This document shows positions 17,251 to 27,059 of a DNA stretch of 64,000 nucleotides, one piece after another. Below the pieces are notes generated by a model. That model saw only the letters and a program-made list of their open reading frames with translations, was not told the origin of the DNA and ran no database searches. The first letter of the stretch is position 1, and every line of letters starts with the position of its first letter. Source of the DNA: Acinetobacter gyllenbergii CIP 110306 = MTCC 11365 (GTDB lineage: Bacteria > Pseudomonadota > Gammaproteobacteria > Pseudomonadales > Moraxellaceae); NCBI RefSeq assembly GCF_000413855.1, contig NZ_ATGG01000013.1, positions 162,359-226,358 on the forward strand. The letters are read 5' to 3'. Made by a program: the position numbers and the translations under genes.

Positions 17251-20190
17251 ATGACTGTAGATGTTACTGAAAGCATTACTCAAACCACACATCCCGCGTT
17301 TCAGCTATTACGTCAACACCATGTAGAAGCACTCGATATTCAAGTTTCAGAATATAAGCACAAAGTGACTGGTGCAGTTCACTACCATTTAGCCACTAGC
17401 CATGACGAAAATGTATTCTTGGTGGCATTCCGAACTCAACCGATGGACTCAAAAGGAACGGCACATATTTTAGAACATACAGCACTCTGTGGTTCTGAAA
17501 AGTTCCCAGTACGTGATCCGTTCTTTTTGATGATCCGCCGTTCGTTGAATACATTTATGAATGCATTCACAGCAGCGGATTGGACAGCTTATCCTTTTGC
17601 AACACAGAATAAAAAAGACTTTCAAAACTTATTGTCGGTGTATTTAGATGCTGCCTTTGCTGCCAATTTGAATCCTTTAGATTTTGCACAAGAAGGGATT
17701 CGCATTGAACTGGAAAATGATCAAGCGGTATATAAAGGCGTAGTTTTCAATGAAATGAAGGGTGCAATGAGTTCGCCTTCAGACCAGCTTTACCATCAGT
17801 TGGCCTATCATTTATTCCCAGAAACAACCTATCACTATAATTCTGGTGGTGATCCAAAAGATATTCCTGATTTGAGTTATGAGCAATTAGTCGATTTCTA
17901 TAAAACGCATTATCACCCGAGTAATGCTGTATTTATGACATTCGGTAACCAGAATGCTTATGATCTACAAGAGCAATTTGAGAAACTAGCACTGCATAAA
18001 TTCTCACAAGGTACCACCCTGTATTCAACGCCAGAGAAACGTTTGATTGCACCAGTGGAAGTGACTGAAAGCTATGCAGTCGATAGTGAAGATCTAAAAG
18101 ATAAAACTTATCATGTAATGTCATGGTTATTACCTGAAACCAGCGATATCAAACTACGTTTGGGGATGCGTTTGGTTGAAGGGATTTTATTGGAAAATTC
18201 CGCTTCTCCTTTGCGTCAGTATTTAGAAACCTGCGGCTATGCACAATCAACAGGCCCACTCATGGGGGTGGATGATAGTAACTTTGAAATGACCTTCTAC
18301 TGTGGTGTGCAAGGTTCAAATGCTGAACATGCAGAAACATTTAAAACAGGTGTTTTAGATGTACTAAAAGAGGTTGCCTCTCAACCTGTTGATACAGATT
18401 TGGTGGATGCGATCCTGCATCAGATTGAATTGCATCAGCGTGAAATCAATGGTGATGGCACACCGTATGGCTTGAGCTTGATCTTGAATGGTTTAGGTAG
18501 CGCGATTCACCACAATGACCCTATTCATGTTTGGGATGTAGATTCAGCGATCGAGCAAGTCAAAGAAGAACTCAAAGATCCAATGTGGTTGTCGAATCTG
18601 ATTCAAACCCATTTATTGGATAATCCACATCGGGTGCAAATGACTTTAGTTCCTGATGCAACTAAATCTGTGAAAGAACAGCAAGCAGAACAAGCGCGTT
18701 TGGCTGAGATTACTGCAAATTTAACTGACGAACAGAAAGTTGAAATTCAGGAAAAAACAGAAGCACTGAAAAAGCGTCAAGATACACCAGATAATCTCGA
18801 ATTGTTGCCTAAAGTGGGCTTGGAAGATGTGCCAGCAGAATTACAGATTGTACAAGGGCAATTACGCGAGATTATTTGCAATGGGCTAGATACGCCGTTG
18901 AATCTTTATCATGCGGGCACCAATGGTATTTACTACCAACAAGTGCTGATTCAGATTCCTGATGAGATCGTACAATCACCTTACTTTAATTTACTCTCAA
19001 TTCTGATGGGTGAAGTGGGTGCGGGCGAGTATGATTATCTCGAATTACAGCAAATCCAGACTGCGGTCAGTGGCGGTCTTGGTATGGGGGCATCTTTACG
19101 CAGTAAAGTGGATGATAAAGACCGCATTAGTGCGTGGTTAACTTTAACCACCAAGTCATTAACCCAAAAGTTGGATGCAATTCAGCTGCTTAAACTTGCT
19201 TTTGAACAGCTCCGTTTTGATGAGAAAGATCGCATTATCGAGTTATTACAGCAACGTAAGACCCGTTGGCAGTCACGTTTGTCTGGCTCTGGTCATAGTT
19301 ATGCGATGCAAGCTGCATCTCGTCAAATGAGTGCACTAGCTCGCCGTGATTATCATAATACTGGTTTAGGCGCATTAAATTGGCTTAGTGAGCTCGTTAC
19401 GAAAATTGATCAGGATGACAGTGCTTATCAAGCACTCATTGCTGAATTACAAGCGATTCACCGCAAGTTAATGCAGGCGCCAAAACAATTCTTGTTGGTC
19501 TGTGAAGAGCATCAATCGGATCGTTTGGTTGAAGAAGTGCAAAACGTTTGGGATAAGCTCGTCGTTGATCAAGCAGCTGTCATTTTGACGCAAGTAGAAC
19601 AGGTCAATACTTCAGATGATGAAGCATGGTTGATTCAAGCCAATGTTCAATTCTGTGCCTCGGCTTATCAGGCTGTGGATGTCGCACATCCTGATGCTGC
19701 ACCATTGATGGTATTGGCTGCTTATTTACGCAATGGTTTCTTGCATAGTGCCATTCGTGAAAAAGGTGGTGCGTATGGGGGTGGTGCAAGTTATGATGGC
19801 AATGCCTGCTCATTCCGCTTCTATAGCTACCGCGATCCGCGTTTAGCAGAAACGTTTAATGATTTTGAAGCCAGTGTGCAATGGTTGCTTAATACAGAAC
19901 AACAACCACATCAGCTTGAAGAAGCTATTCTTGGTTTGGTTGCAAGTATGGACAAGCCAGGTTCACCGGCTGGGGAAGCAATTACGGCATGTTATGCTTT
20001 ATTGCATGCACGTACGCCAAAATTCCGCAAAATCTTACGTGAGCGTTTACTGAACGTGAACTTGGATGATTTACAGCGTGTGGCGAAGCAATATTTATTG
20101 GCTCAAAAACCTGTGAAAGCAGTGGTTGCGCCATTTGCGAAACGTGAAGAATTGCAGAAACTTGGATTTAATATCCAGCAGGTCAATTAA
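17251..20190 (+). CDS. M16C insulinase-family metallopeptidase (PreP-like)
   Basis: A 979-residue two-lobed metallopeptidase. The inverted zinc motif HxxEH is at H72-E75-H76 (AHILEHTALCGSEKFPVRDP), with the second-glutamate region about 75-85 residues later (FAQEGIRIELE; FNEMKGAMSS). The M16C associated domain and inactive C-terminal lobe (REKGGAYGGGASYDG) are complete. Homologous presequence proteases degrade peptides in organelles; bacterial members are cytosolic peptide scavengers. No signal peptide. A -10-like TATAAT is at 17206-17211. pldA starts 23 bases after its stop. Confidence 0.9.
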   Translation: MTVDVTESITQTTHPAFQLLRQHHVEALDIQVSEYKHKVTGAVHYHLATSHDENVFLVAFRTQPMDSKGTAHILEHTALCGSEKFPVRDPFFLMIRRSLNTFMNAFTAADWTAYPFATQNKKDFQNLLSVYLDAAFAANLNPLDFAQEGIRIELENDQAVYKGVVFNEMKGAMSSPSDQLYHQLAYHLFPETTYHYNSGGDPKDIPDLSYEQLVDFYKTHYHPSNAVFMTFGNQNAYDLQEQFEKLALHKFSQGTTLYSTPEKRLIAPVEVTESYAVDSEDLKDKTYHVMSWLLPETSDIKLRLGMRLVEGILLENSASPLRQYLETCGYAQSTGPLMGVDDSNFEMTFYCGVQGSNAEHAETFKTGVLDVLKEVASQPVDTDLVDAILHQIELHQREINGDGTPYGLSLILNGLGSAIHHNDPIHVWDVDSAIEQVKEELKDPMWLSNLIQTHLLDNPHRVQMTLVPDATKSVKEQQAEQARLAEITANLTDEQKVEIQEKTEALKKRQDTPDNLELLPKVGLEDVPAELQIVQGQLREIICNGLDTPLNLYHAGTNGIYYQQVLIQIPDEIVQSPYFNLLSILMGEVGAGEYDYLELQQIQTAVSGGLGMGASLRSKVDDKDRISAWLTLTTKSLTQKLDAIQLLKLAFEQLRFDEKDRIIELLQQRKTRWQSRLSGSGHSYAMQAASRQMSALARRDYHNTGLGALNWLSELVTKIDQDDSAYQALIAELQAIHRKLMQAPKQFLLVCEEHQSDRLVEEVQNVWDKLVVDQAAVILTQVEQVNTSDDEAWLIQANVQFCASAYQAVDVAHPDAAPLMVLAAYLRNGFLHSAIREKGGAYGGGASYDGNACSFRFYSYRDPRLAETFNDFEASVQWLLNTEQQPHQLEEAILGLVASMDKPGSPAGEAITACYALLHARTPKFRKILRERLLNVNLDDLQRVAKQYLLAQKPVKAVVAPFAKREELQKLGFNIQQVN

Positions 20191-20213
20191 TAAAATAAAA
20201 ATCGGAGAAATCT

Positions 20214-21383
20214 ATGGCGTTCAAATCTTTTGAACGTAGTCATTTGGAGCTGAGTGTCCTTGCGATACTTGGCTCTTTAGCGACCTCGTTGTCACATGCT
20301 GAATCAACAGCACCTACAAGCCCCGCGACCGTTGATGCCTGTGTGGCTTTGGCTGCAAATGCTGAACGTTTAGCATGTTATGATCGCCTGTTTAAAGCGC
20401 CGACCATTATTCCAACACAAGCTCAGACAGATGCAGCACCGATACTTGCAGTAGCTACGCCTGTGGTTGAATCCAATGAAAAAGCTGAACCTGAATCTTT
20501 GAAAGACAAAGTGGTGCAAAAGGTCAGTGATTTGCATATTTTGGGGGCTGCACCAAAATTTGATCCAAATGTCTCGTTACTTGATCGTCGCTGGGAGCTT
20601 TCAGAAGAGAGTAAGTTGGGGGTATGGAATATCCGTGCTTATCAACCCGTTTATTTACTTCCCGTATTTTGGACTAGTGATAAAAATGAGTTTCCAAGCA
20701 GTCCAAATCCTGAAAATACGGTTAAAGATAAGCAAGAGTTAACGTCGAGCGAAGCAAAGTTCCAGCTTTCATTTAAGACCAAAGCTTGGGAAAACATTTT
20801 TGGTAATAATGGCGATCTCTGGTTGGGCTATACCCAGTCCTCACGTTGGCAGGTTTATAACTCTGAAGAATCACGACCATTCCGTGAGACCAATTATGAA
20901 CCAGAAGCGAGTTTGATGTTTAGAACCAATTATGAAATTTTAGGTCTAAATGCACGTCTGCTTGGGGTGACTTTGAACCACCAATCCAATGGTCGTTCAG
21001 ATCCGTTATCTCGTAGCTGGAACCGTGTGATCTTTAATCTTGGTTTTGAAAAAGATAACTTCGCACTCATGTTACGTCCTTGGTATCGAGTAGAAGAAGA
21101 TGCCAAAGATGACAATAACCCAGACATTAAGGATTATATTGGGCGTGGTGATTTAACTGCGTTTTACCGCAAAGGGAATAATGATTTTTCCTTAATGTTA
21201 CGTCATTCATTGAAAGGTGGTGATCGTTCGCATGGTGCGGTTCAGTTTGACTGGGCTTTCCCAATTAAAGATAAATTACGTGGTCATTTTCAAGTGTTTG
21301 ATGGCTATGGCGAGAGCTTGATTGATTATAACCACCGAGCAACCTATGTCGGCTTGGGTGTATCTTTAATGAACTGGTACTAA
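20214..21383 (+). CDS. pldA: Outer-membrane phospholipase A
   Basis: A 389-residue outer-membrane phospholipase with a signal peptide, an N-terminal extension carrying two Cys (DACVALAANAERLACYDRLF), and a 12-strand barrel. The catalytic segment LNHQSNGRSDPLSRSWNR gives the His-Ser pair and Asn-Gly context of OMPLA, and the dimer/calcium loop RGDLTAFYR follows. It hydrolyses phospholipids that reach the outer leaflet. GGAGAAA supports the start. The downstream C39-like gene begins directly after the stop. Confidence 0.92.
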   Translation: MAFKSFERSHLELSVLAILGSLATSLSHAESTAPTSPATVDACVALAANAERLACYDRLFKAPTIIPTQAQTDAAPILAVATPVVESNEKAEPESLKDKVVQKVSDLHILGAAPKFDPNVSLLDRRWELSEESKLGVWNIRAYQPVYLLPVFWTSDKNEFPSSPNPENTVKDKQELTSSEAKFQLSFKTKAWENIFGNNGDLWLGYTQSSRWQVYNSEESRPFRETNYEPEASLMFRTNYEILGLNARLLGVTLNHQSNGRSDPLSRSWNRVIFNLGFEKDNFALMLRPWYRVEEDAKDDNNPDIKDYIGRGDLTAFYRKGNNDFSLMLRHSLKGGDRSHGAVQFDWAFPIKDKLRGHFQVFDGYGESLIDYNHRATYVGLGVSLMNWY

Positions 21384-21911
21384 ATGAGTTTAAGTATTCC
21401 AGAATCTCTATTGCAGCTTGAAGCAAATTGTGGCGTCTTTGCACTCTGGTTAATTGTGAAGCAATATCATACCCATGTTGATATTGCTGATCTAATTCGC
21501 TTGTCTGGACATGACCAAGAAGATGGGACATATACCATCGCTTTGGCAGTGGCGATGAAGAAATTAGGTTTTGAAGTGTCGTTCTATACGGCGCCTGATC
21601 CAAATATTGAGGCAAAAGAGCAGCAAAGTTATCTGGAGGCACAAAATCTCCAGATTCCAATTCAAGCTGCTTTAACATATTCAGAGATTCAACGCGCCTT
21701 TGAACAAGGTAACTTTGTCATTGTGTTTTATGACACATTACAAGGGACGGGAAACCAATCCTTGGTTTACTCCATCGACCCGCAAGAAATTAGTTTCTGT
21801 GATCATTTTGATGTGATGTCTAAAGCTGTCTTTGAGCAACAACGCCAAGCTGACGGGATCTGTCAGCAAGTGATTGTGATTGAGCAGCCTTTAGAGCATT
21901 ACCCAATCTGA
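21384..21911 (+). CDS. C39-like peptidase-fold protein
   Basis: A 175-residue protein resembling peptidase C39-like domains: Cys16 in LEANCGVFALWLIVKQY is in the nucleophile position, and DIADLIRLSGHDQEDGTY fits the usual insert. The segment where the catalytic His normally sits reads GTGNQSLVYSIDPQ, with Gln/Asn instead of His, so it may be inactive. No signal peptide. ATG follows the pldA TAA directly, implying translational coupling. Its 3' end overlaps the convergent ktrB-like gene by 13 bases. Confidence 0.65.
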   Translation: MSLSIPESLLQLEANCGVFALWLIVKQYHTHVDIADLIRLSGHDQEDGTYTIALAVAMKKLGFEVSFYTAPDPNIEAKEQQSYLEAQNLQIPIQAALTYSEIQRAFEQGNFVIVFYDTLQGTGNQSLVYSIDPQEISFCDHFDVMSKAVFEQQRQADGICQQVIVIEQPLEHYPI

Positions 21912-23236
21912 ATATTGGCATTGGCATGTTTTAAGCGGCTCTTCTTCGGTGTTGCAATCAGATAGGCCAGTGTTAAAGGCCCAAGCCGTCCTGTAAACAT
22001 CAGCAGGCTTAGGACGAATAAACTGCCGTCATGTAACTCTCCTGTCACACCTCTCGAGAGTCCTACTGTGCATGCGGCAGAGACCACTTCAAACATTAAG
22101 TCGAGTACATCTAATTTCGGTTCAAGCAAGAAAATAATAAAGCAGCCGACAAAGACCAACATGCCTGTAATCGCGGTTACAGCAAGTGCTTTATAGGTGG
22201 TTTCTTGTGACACTGAATGGTTAAAAATACGGATTTCTTCATTACGTCTTAAAAATGAAATCACGCAGAGCAATAAAATCACAAAAGTGCCGACTTTTAT
22301 GCCGCCAGCTGTACTGAGCGAACCACCCCCAATAAACATAAGTAACATGGTCAGTAAAGCCGTACTATGTTCCATCGAGCCGGTGTCAATGGTATTAAAG
22401 CCTGAAGAACGCGGGACGGTGGCTTGAAACCATGCGTTCATGGCTTGTTCCCCCAAACTCATTGAGCCAAGGGTAAGTGGATTGTTGGATTCCAAAAGCC
22501 AGATCAGCACGAAGGCAACAAGGTTTAATATGGCGATGGTGCTGAGGATCAATTTACTGTTTGCTGTTAACTTGCTCCAGCGTTTATTCTGTTTCACATC
22601 AATTAACACCAAAAAGCCGATGCCACCCAAGGTATATAAAATACTGATAGTGAGACAAATCAAATAATGGCTTTGAAAGTTAATCAGACTGTTATCAAAT
22701 AGGGAAAAACCAGCATTGTTGAAGGCCGAAACACTATAGAAAACCGCATAATACAGTCCACGGGCAAAACCATACATAGGGGCGAAGGAGGCCGTTAGGA
22801 TAATCACGCCAATCAGCTCAAAGAGCAAGGTGTACATGACAACACCCTTGGCAACAAATGTGACTTTGGATAGGCTGGTTTGGCCTAAACTATCTTGTGC
22901 CATCATCTGTTGTTTTAAACCGAGCTTGGGTGCAAGACTCAATGCCGCCAAAATGGCAAAGGTCATAAAACCTAGGCCGCCAGATTGAATCAGTAAAAGA
23001 ATAATAAACTGTCCGAGATGATTAAAAGAGTCATTCAGATTGACCACTGATAAGCCTGTAATGGTCACAGCGGAGGTGGCTGTAAATAAGGCATCCATCC
23101 AGCTGACATTGCCTTTATTGGCAATCGGCAGTTTCAGTAATATTGTGCCAATAATAATAAAACTGAGAAATCCAATTGCCAGTAAAGAGGGGGGACTGAG
23201 GTTAAAAATCTTCTGGGAGTTTATTTTGAGTGCCAT
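21899..23236 (-). CDS. ktrB: TrkH/KtrB family potassium transporter
   Basis: A 445-residue ion-conducting subunit with four repeated M1-P-M2 units. The selectivity-filter loops are visible: TSAVTITGLSV, SVSAFNNAGFSL, TVPRSSGFNT and VSAACTVGLSRG. Length (445) is nearer KtrB than TrkH/TrkG (~480). It imports K+ and is gated by the cytosolic KtrA ring encoded just upstream. The two genes are separated by 1 base. Confidence 0.9.
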   Translation of the reverse strand: MALKINSQKIFNLSPPSLLAIGFLSFIIIGTILLKLPIANKGNVSWMDALFTATSAVTITGLSVVNLNDSFNHLGQFIILLLIQSGGLGFMTFAILAALSLAPKLGLKQQMMAQDSLGQTSLSKVTFVAKGVVMYTLLFELIGVIILTASFAPMYGFARGLYYAVFYSVSAFNNAGFSLFDNSLINFQSHYLICLTISILYTLGGIGFLVLIDVKQNKRWSKLTANSKLILSTIAILNLVAFVLIWLLESNNPLTLGSMSLGEQAMNAWFQATVPRSSGFNTIDTGSMEHSTALLTMLLMFIGGGSLSTAGGIKVGTFVILLLCVISFLRRNEEIRIFNHSVSQETTYKALAVTAITGMLVFVGCFIIFLLEPKLDVLDLMFEVVSAACTVGLSRGVTGELHDGSLFVLSLLMFTGRLGPLTLAYLIATPKKSRLKHANANIQIG

Positions 23237-23237
23237 A

Positions 23238-23888
23238 TTATGCGAAACATCCTGAAAGTTTTCTAAGATGACTGAGAGAGCCTTCTAGAATCAGAACATC
23301 ATCCGTTTTTAGCGTGAAATTGGCATCTGTTTCATAGAGAATTTGCTGATCTCGTTTTAATAAAAGTAATTTGATATTGGGTTCTTGTTTTAAGATCCCA
23401 GATAAATTCACATTATTGAGATTTTCATTGACTGGAACTTTTACAATGTAGTGATCATCATCCAATGCCATATAGCGACTGACCATCGGATAATTGAGGG
23501 CTTGGGCAACGCGAACCCCCATATCCTCTTCAGGATGAATAATTTTACTAACATTTAAATGGGACAGAATAGTGTGATGTGCTTTGGTTTTGGCTTTAAC
23601 CAAGATTTTTTCCACACCAAGGTTTTTTAGATTTAAAACACAGAGAATACTGGCTTCAATATCTTCACCAATAGCCACGACCACTGCATCACAATTCTGG
23701 ATATTGAGTTCTTCTAAAACATGTTCGTCGGTAGCATCCGCAATCACCGCATGGGTAATGCGATCTGCAAGACTTTCGACATTGCGTTTGATGGTATCAA
23801 TACCAATGACATCATGATTAAGTTTGGTTAGCTCCAATGCAACAGTTGCCCCAAAACTCCCTAACCCGATGACTGCAAACTGTGCCAT
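23238..23888 (-). CDS. ktrA: TrkA-family potassium regulator (KtrA)
   Basis: A 216-residue cytosolic RCK protein. The N-terminal Rossmann fold binds nucleotide (FAVIGLGSFGATVALEL, GxGxxG-type; acidic strand end VIGID; VIADATDE; AVVVAIGED). The C-terminal ~80 residues form the TrkA-C domain. It gates the KtrB channel in response to ATP/ADP or NAD(H). A single RCK domain distinguishes it from double-domain TrkA. Confidence 0.9.
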   Translation of the reverse strand: MAQFAVIGLGSFGATVALELTKLNHDVIGIDTIKRNVESLADRITHAVIADATDEHVLEELNIQNCDAVVVAIGEDIEASILCVLNLKNLGVEKILVKAKTKAHHTILSHLNVSKIIHPEEDMGVRVAQALNYPMVSRYMALDDDHYIVKVPVNENLNNVNLSGILKQEPNIKLLLLKRDQQILYETDANFTLKTDDVLILEGSLSHLRKLSGCFA

Positions 23889-24002
23889 AACTGTCCTTAA
23901 CTAAATGATAAAAATGTCTTTTTATCCATTTTAAAATGGAATGCTTTTCGATGTGTAATGATTTTGTTTGCGATCACAGATAAAAGATCAAAATCATCAG
24001 AT

Positions 24003-24031
24003 AAAAATAAAGCCGACATGAGGTCGGCTTT
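24003..24031 (-). terminator. Terminator of ilvA
   Basis: AAAGCCGAC - CTCAT - GTCGGCTTT on the minus strand followed by ATTTTTAT, 16 bases after the ilvA stop. Confidence 0.88.
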
Positions 24032-24046
24032 AAGTGATGAGACGGT

Positions 24047-25591
24047 TTATTTAAGGAAACGTTTGTAACCTGTATTGTCACTGATCTCAGCATAAGGATA
24101 AGTAATTTTCTCTAATGTTTCGATCAACCCATCTGGATTTTGTTTTGCATCAGTTGCTTCTAGACCAACAAGAACACGGCCTTCTGCTGCACCATGGTTA
24201 CGATAATGGAATAGGGTGATATTGTGGGTTGGTCCTAAACGCTCCAAGAAAGTGAGTAATGCACCTGGACGCTCAGGAAACTCAACGCGGAACAAGCGCT
24301 CATTTTCAATATTGGCATGACCACCGATCAGGTAACGAATATGCAGTTTAGCCACCTCATCGTCAGACAGGTCATCGACTTCATACTGTTGTTTTAGCAT
24401 CTCATGAATTTCATGGCGCTCAGTTTCACCACCTTTTAAACTGATACCCACAAAGACCTGAGCCAGTTTACTTGCGCTGGCACGGTAGTTAAATTCAGTA
24501 ATATTACGACCTTGTAGCGCACGACAGAAGTTCAGGAACGCGCCTTTTTGCTCAGGAATCGTCACTGCATAAATAGCTTCACGACGTTCACCTAATTCGG
24601 TACGTTCAGCAATATAGCGTAAACGGTCAAAGTTCATGTTGGCACCACACACGATTGAGACCATGTTCTTGCCAGTTAATTGGTGTTCTGCCACATACTT
24701 TTTGATACCCGCTAAGGCCATTGCACCTGATGGTTCAACAATGCTGCGGTTTTCATCAAAGGTATCTTTGATTGCTGCACAGATTTCATCAGTATTTACA
24801 GTGACAATATCAGGGTCAACAATTGGACCTGAGTTGTCTGATTTGCGTAGACGGATAATCTCGAATGGTAATTCACCAATTTGTGCCACCGCTGTGCCAT
24901 CAGCAAACAAACCGACATGCGGTAGCACTACGCGCTCATTGGTTTCGAGTGCAGCTTTTAAGCAAGCTGATTCTTCATATTCAACACCAATCACTTTAAC
25001 GTGTGGTGCAACTTCACCTAAATAAGCTGCAACACCTGCAATAAGCCCGCCGCCGCCGACAGCTACAAAGACATATTCAACATCACGCCACTGACGTAAT
25101 AATTCATTGGCAATGGTACCTTGACCCGCAATCACCAGTTCATCGTCATAAGGGGGAATAAACACTAAGCCTTCATCTTCGGCACGTTGTTTTGCGTATT
25201 TGTTGGCAACGTCGAAGCTATCGCCATGGAGTACAACTTGACCACCCAAGCTTTTCACGGCCTGTACTTTAATATCTGGCGTGGTGCTTGGCATAACGAT
25301 AATGGCATGAATGCCTAATTTTTTTCCAGATAGCGCAACGCCTTGGGCATGGTTGCCGGCAGATGCGCAAATTACACCACGATCAAGTTGGTCTTTCGGA
25401 AGTTGGCTAATACGGTTATAAGCACCGCGTAGCTTAAAAGAGAAAACAGGTTGTAAATCTTCACGTTTAAATCGAATGTTATTATTAATTTTTTGACTAA
25501 TTCGTGGAGCTGCTTCAAGCGGTGTTTCAATCGCAACATCGTAAACCGTTGCTTGTAAAATTTGTCGTACCACACGAGACAGCATGTTCAT
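24047..25591 (-). CDS. ilvA: Biosynthetic threonine ammonia-lyase
   Basis: A 514-residue PLP enzyme that deaminates threonine to 2-oxobutanoate, the first step of isoleucine synthesis. The PLP lysine is in FSFKLRGAYNR, the phosphate loop in VGGGGLIAG, and ASAGNHAQGVALSG is intact. The C-terminal ~190 residues hold two ACT-like regulatory domains (AIYAVTIPEQKGAFLNFCR; RLFRVEFPERPGALLTF) typical of the isoleucine-inhibited biosynthetic form. Two ATGs two codons apart could start it. Confidence 0.96.
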   Translation of the reverse strand: MNMLSRVVRQILQATVYDVAIETPLEAAPRISQKINNNIRFKREDLQPVFSFKLRGAYNRISQLPKDQLDRGVICASAGNHAQGVALSGKKLGIHAIIVMPSTTPDIKVQAVKSLGGQVVLHGDSFDVANKYAKQRAEDEGLVFIPPYDDELVIAGQGTIANELLRQWRDVEYVFVAVGGGGLIAGVAAYLGEVAPHVKVIGVEYEESACLKAALETNERVVLPHVGLFADGTAVAQIGELPFEIIRLRKSDNSGPIVDPDIVTVNTDEICAAIKDTFDENRSIVEPSGAMALAGIKKYVAEHQLTGKNMVSIVCGANMNFDRLRYIAERTELGERREAIYAVTIPEQKGAFLNFCRALQGRNITEFNYRASASKLAQVFVGISLKGGETERHEIHEMLKQQYEVDDLSDDEVAKLHIRYLIGGHANIENERLFRVEFPERPGALLTFLERLGPTHNITLFHYRNHGAAEGRVLVGLEATDAKQNPDGLIETLEKITYPYAEISDNTGYKRFLK

Positions 25592-25689
25592 CTTCCCTAT
25601 AACAGTTTAAAATAGGCAATCATTGTAGCAAACCCCTGTGCATTTGCGCTGTTTTCTTGCAGCAAATGTCAAAATAGTTGAGTGAAGTC

Positions 25690-26361
25690 ATGAGTCTATA
25701 TGCAAGCCAAGATGAAAAGAAACAAGCTGCGGCCAAAGCAGCTTTGAAACATTTGCCTAAAGGCGGCATTTTGGGCGTAGGAACAGGAAGTACCGTTAAT
25801 TTTTTAATTGATTTATTACCTGAATTGCAATTAGAAGCAGCAGTCGCAAGTTCAAATGCAACCGCAGAGCGTTTACAAAAGCTCGGGATTGAAGTGGTTG
25901 ATATGAACTCAGTGGGTGGGTTAGATGCCTACGTGGATGGCGCTGATGAAATTGACCGCCATATGCATATGATCAAAGGTGGTGGTGCTGCATTAACCCG
26001 TGAAAAAATTGTGGCATCAATCGCAAAGAAATTTGTATGTATCGTGGATGACTCAAAATGGGTGGATCAATTAGGGCGTGATTTTCCGCTTCCTGTTGAG
26101 GTCATTCCAATGGCGCGTTCTGCAGTTGCCCGTAAGATTGTTGCCTTAGGGGGTGATCCTGTTTACCGTGAAGGCGTAGTAACGGACAACGGTAATGTCA
26201 TTTTAGATGTTTTTAATCTGAATATTTTAAATGCACTTGAATTGGAGAGAACACTGAATAATATTCCTGGTGTTGTGACCAATGGTATTTTTGCCTTGAA
26301 TCCAGCAACGATCGCGGTTGTTGCCACGGATAATGGTATTGAAGAGCGTACTGCACAATAA
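25690..26361 (+). CDS. rpiA: Ribose-5-phosphate isomerase A
   Basis: About 223 residues; interconverts ribose-5-phosphate and ribulose-5-phosphate in the pentose phosphate pathway. Conserved motifs: [35 protein letters not shown], and [15 protein letters not shown], which includes the catalytic Asp-x-x-Asp and Lys/Glu residues. I use the ATG at 25690 (family length ~220); a TTG 12 bases upstream is possible. Transcribed away from ilvA. Its stop overlaps the next ATG (TAATG). Confidence 0.95.
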   Translation: MSLYASQDEKKQAAAKAALKHLPKGGILGVGTGSTVNFLIDLLPELQLEAAVASSNATAERLQKLGIEVVDMNSVGGLDAYVDGADEIDRHMHMIKGGGAALTREKIVASIAKKFVCIVDDSKWVDQLGRDFPLPVEVIPMARSAVARKIVALGGDPVYREGVVTDNGNVILDVFNLNILNALELERTLNNIPGVVTNGIFALNPATIAVVATDNGIEERTAQ

Positions 26362-27053
26362 TGCAATTAGTTTCATTAGAAACGCTGTTACCTGAAATTA
26401 AAGTTGTTCGACATGCAAGGGCGAGAAATTTGCGCTTGCGTGTTGAGCCAACGGGTATTCGTCTCACTGTTCCTTTATTCTGTAGTAAAAGACAGATTCA
26501 GCAATTTTTGCATCAATCAGAACCATGGTTGATCGAGACATGGGCTAAACAACAACAGCAATTTAATCAAGTTGCGGTATTTCCTGAACAACTGACTTTA
26601 TTTTTTCATACACAAGTATTTCGAATTATTCCGCAACAGCAACGTCATATTTTTAAATTTGATTTTGATCAACACATTATCTGGATAAGAGATGAACAGT
26701 CAGAACACGCTTTGCAAGCAGCCGTTTTGGCCTATGCAAAGCAGTTTTTGACTGAATATTTGGCTCAAGTGAGTCAACAAATTAGCTTGCCATATCAGCA
26801 ATGTAGTATTCGAAAACCCAAAACTCGTTGGGGAAGTTGTAGTTCCAAACACGACATCATGTTAAATGCCGCATTGGTACTCATGCCTGAGCATATTGTA
26901 CGATCTGTTTGTGTCCATGAGTTGGTACATACCAAGTATTTTGATCATAGTGCAGCATTTTGGCATGAGGTTGAAAAGCACGATGCCCACTATCTTGAGC
27001 ATCGAAAACAATTGAAACAGACGCAATTGCCCAATTGGTATTATAAAAAATAG
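26361..27053 (+). CDS. YgjP-like metallopeptidase-domain protein
   Basis: A 230-residue protein of the YgjP/SprT-like (DUF45) family. The zinc motif HExxH is HELVH within RSVCVHELVHTKYFDH, and KTRWGSCSSKHDIMLNAALVLMP immediately before it is the hallmark of the family; a third His ligand is probably in FWHEVEKHD. Overlaps rpiA by 1 base, so it is co-translated. Members act in nucleic-acid-associated or housekeeping roles that remain unclear. Confidence 0.88.
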   Translation: MQLVSLETLLPEIKVVRHARARNLRLRVEPTGIRLTVPLFCSKRQIQQFLHQSEPWLIETWAKQQQQFNQVAVFPEQLTLFFHTQVFRIIPQQQRHIFKFDFDQHIIWIRDEQSEHALQAAVLAYAKQFLTEYLAQVSQQISLPYQQCSIRKPKTRWGSCSSKHDIMLNAALVLMPEHIVRSVCVHELVHTKYFDHSAAFWHEVEKHDAHYLEHRKQLKQTQLPNWYYKK

Positions 27054-27059
27054 TATTGC

